A stretch of 64,000 nt of DNA from contig NZ_CP060084.1 in the NCBI RefSeq assembly GCF_014211975.1, positions 4,599,001-4,663,000 on the forward strand, written 5' to 3'. Origin of the DNA: Teredinibacter haidensis (GTDB taxonomy: Bacteria; Pseudomonadota; Gammaproteobacteria; Pseudomonadales; Cellvibrionaceae). Below, piece after piece: positions 63,654-64,000 of this stretch; position 1 is the first letter of the stretch; every line of letters begins with the position of its first letter. Made by a program: the position numbers and the translations under genes. Under the pieces are notes generated by a model that was given only the letters and a program-made list of their open reading frames with translations, searched no databases and was not told the origin of the DNA.

Positions 63654-64000
63654 ATGAACAACCAGATATTCCAAGACAAATTTAGGCGTTTGCAAGATGA
63701 CTACGTTAATCGACTTGCACAAACGTATGAACGAATGGAAGAATTCGCATTAAATCGCCATACGGTAAAGTCTGCGGAGTTGCGCGAAATTGCCCATATA
63801 GCTCACAAACTCTCGGGGAGCGGAACAACCTTTGGTTTCTCTCATATATCAGAAGCCTCTAAGTCGCTGTTATCGGCAATAGGAAGGTTGGCGGTTCCGG
63901 AATTACCAGTAACCGATAATGCTGAGTTCGCATGTTTTCTTGAGGCCATAAAAAGTGCGTCAAATCGGCAGTGCGATATACCGGATATGCCGACACTCCA
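63654..64000 (+). CDS. Hpt-domain protein, truncated by the window end
   Basis: The frame from the ATG at 63654 stays open to the last base and codes for at least 115 residues. It starts with a helical Hpt domain holding His51 in IAHKLSGSGTTFGFSHISEA, which resembles the Hpt start of the preceding gene (an H-x-L-S-G core rather than H-x-L-K-G). The gap to the previous stop is 32 bases. Further domains, possibly another receiver or GGDEF/EAL output, lie beyond the window. Confidence 0.85.
   Translation, partial: MNNQIFQDKFRRLQDDYVNRLAQTYERMEEFALNRHTVKSAELREIAHIAHKLSGSGTTFGFSHISEASKSLLSAIGRLAVPELPVTDNAEFACFLEAIKSASNRQCDIPDMPTL

Overview
The window looks like chromosomal DNA of a marine, polysaccharide-degrading gammaproteobacterium, most likely from the Cellvibrionaceae (Teredinibacter/Saccharophagus/Cellvibrio type). 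The support is a secreted GH11 xylanase with three C-terminal CBM10-type modules, a CE2-type acetyl esterase lipoprotein, three TonB-dependent receptors, NhaD-type Na+/H+ exchange and Trk-type potassium uptake, plus a conserved rpoD/dnaG core of gammaproteobacterial type. The genus is inferred from protein style, not from a database match.

Layout. 1-8.3 kb: the end of a LacI-family regulator, a GT-C-like membrane protein, and a divergent signalling locus (hybrid histidine kinase facing a TonB receptor plus a YfiR-like periplasmic protein). 8.4-18.3 kb: nhaD, a decayed outer-membrane-barrel gene, yfbR, a membrane protein, a tandem pair of paralogous lipoproteins, the CE2 esterase, an ABC exporter and a methyltransferase. 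18.3-25 kb: a MexEF-OprN-like RND efflux operon facing a TetR repressor, with two copies of one inverted-repeat operator between them. 25-33.8 kb: a Cache chemoreceptor, a secreted alpha/beta-hydrolase-like protein, an exported KatG and a TonB receptor. 33.8-37.2 kb: a long promoter region with a LacI-type operator, the xylanase, a decayed gene and a 20/21-bp minisatellite. 37.2-42.1 kb: gpx plus an OhrR/MarR-like regulator, a Fur-boxed IutA-like receptor with a PepSY membrane protein, and a CAU tRNA. 42.3-54.4 kb: mtfA, rpoD, dnaG, a hybrid kinase with a REC-GGDEF-EAL regulator, and trkH. 55-64 kb: an ArsB/NhaD-superfamily transporter and then a five-gene signalling operon running off the window.

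The most unusual item is that last operon (56620-64000). It begins with a lipoprotein that fuses a TRAP-type DctP solute-binding domain to a LivJ-type (type I) binding domain, with no permease gene beside it. It continues with a hybrid kinase carrying a FixL-like PAS domain (His386 and Arg406 at the FixL haem-pocket spacing) and two receivers, a single-domain receiver, an Hpt/receiver/GGDEF diguanylate cyclase, and a further Hpt protein. It reads as a dual-ligand, possibly redox- or oxygen-modulated phosphorelay ending in cyclic-di-GMP. The TonB receptor/YfiR/hybrid kinase cluster at 2-8 kb is a second sensing unit of uncommon composition. At least two loci (9.75-10.67 and 35.75-36.6 kb) hold decayed genes readable only across frameshifts.
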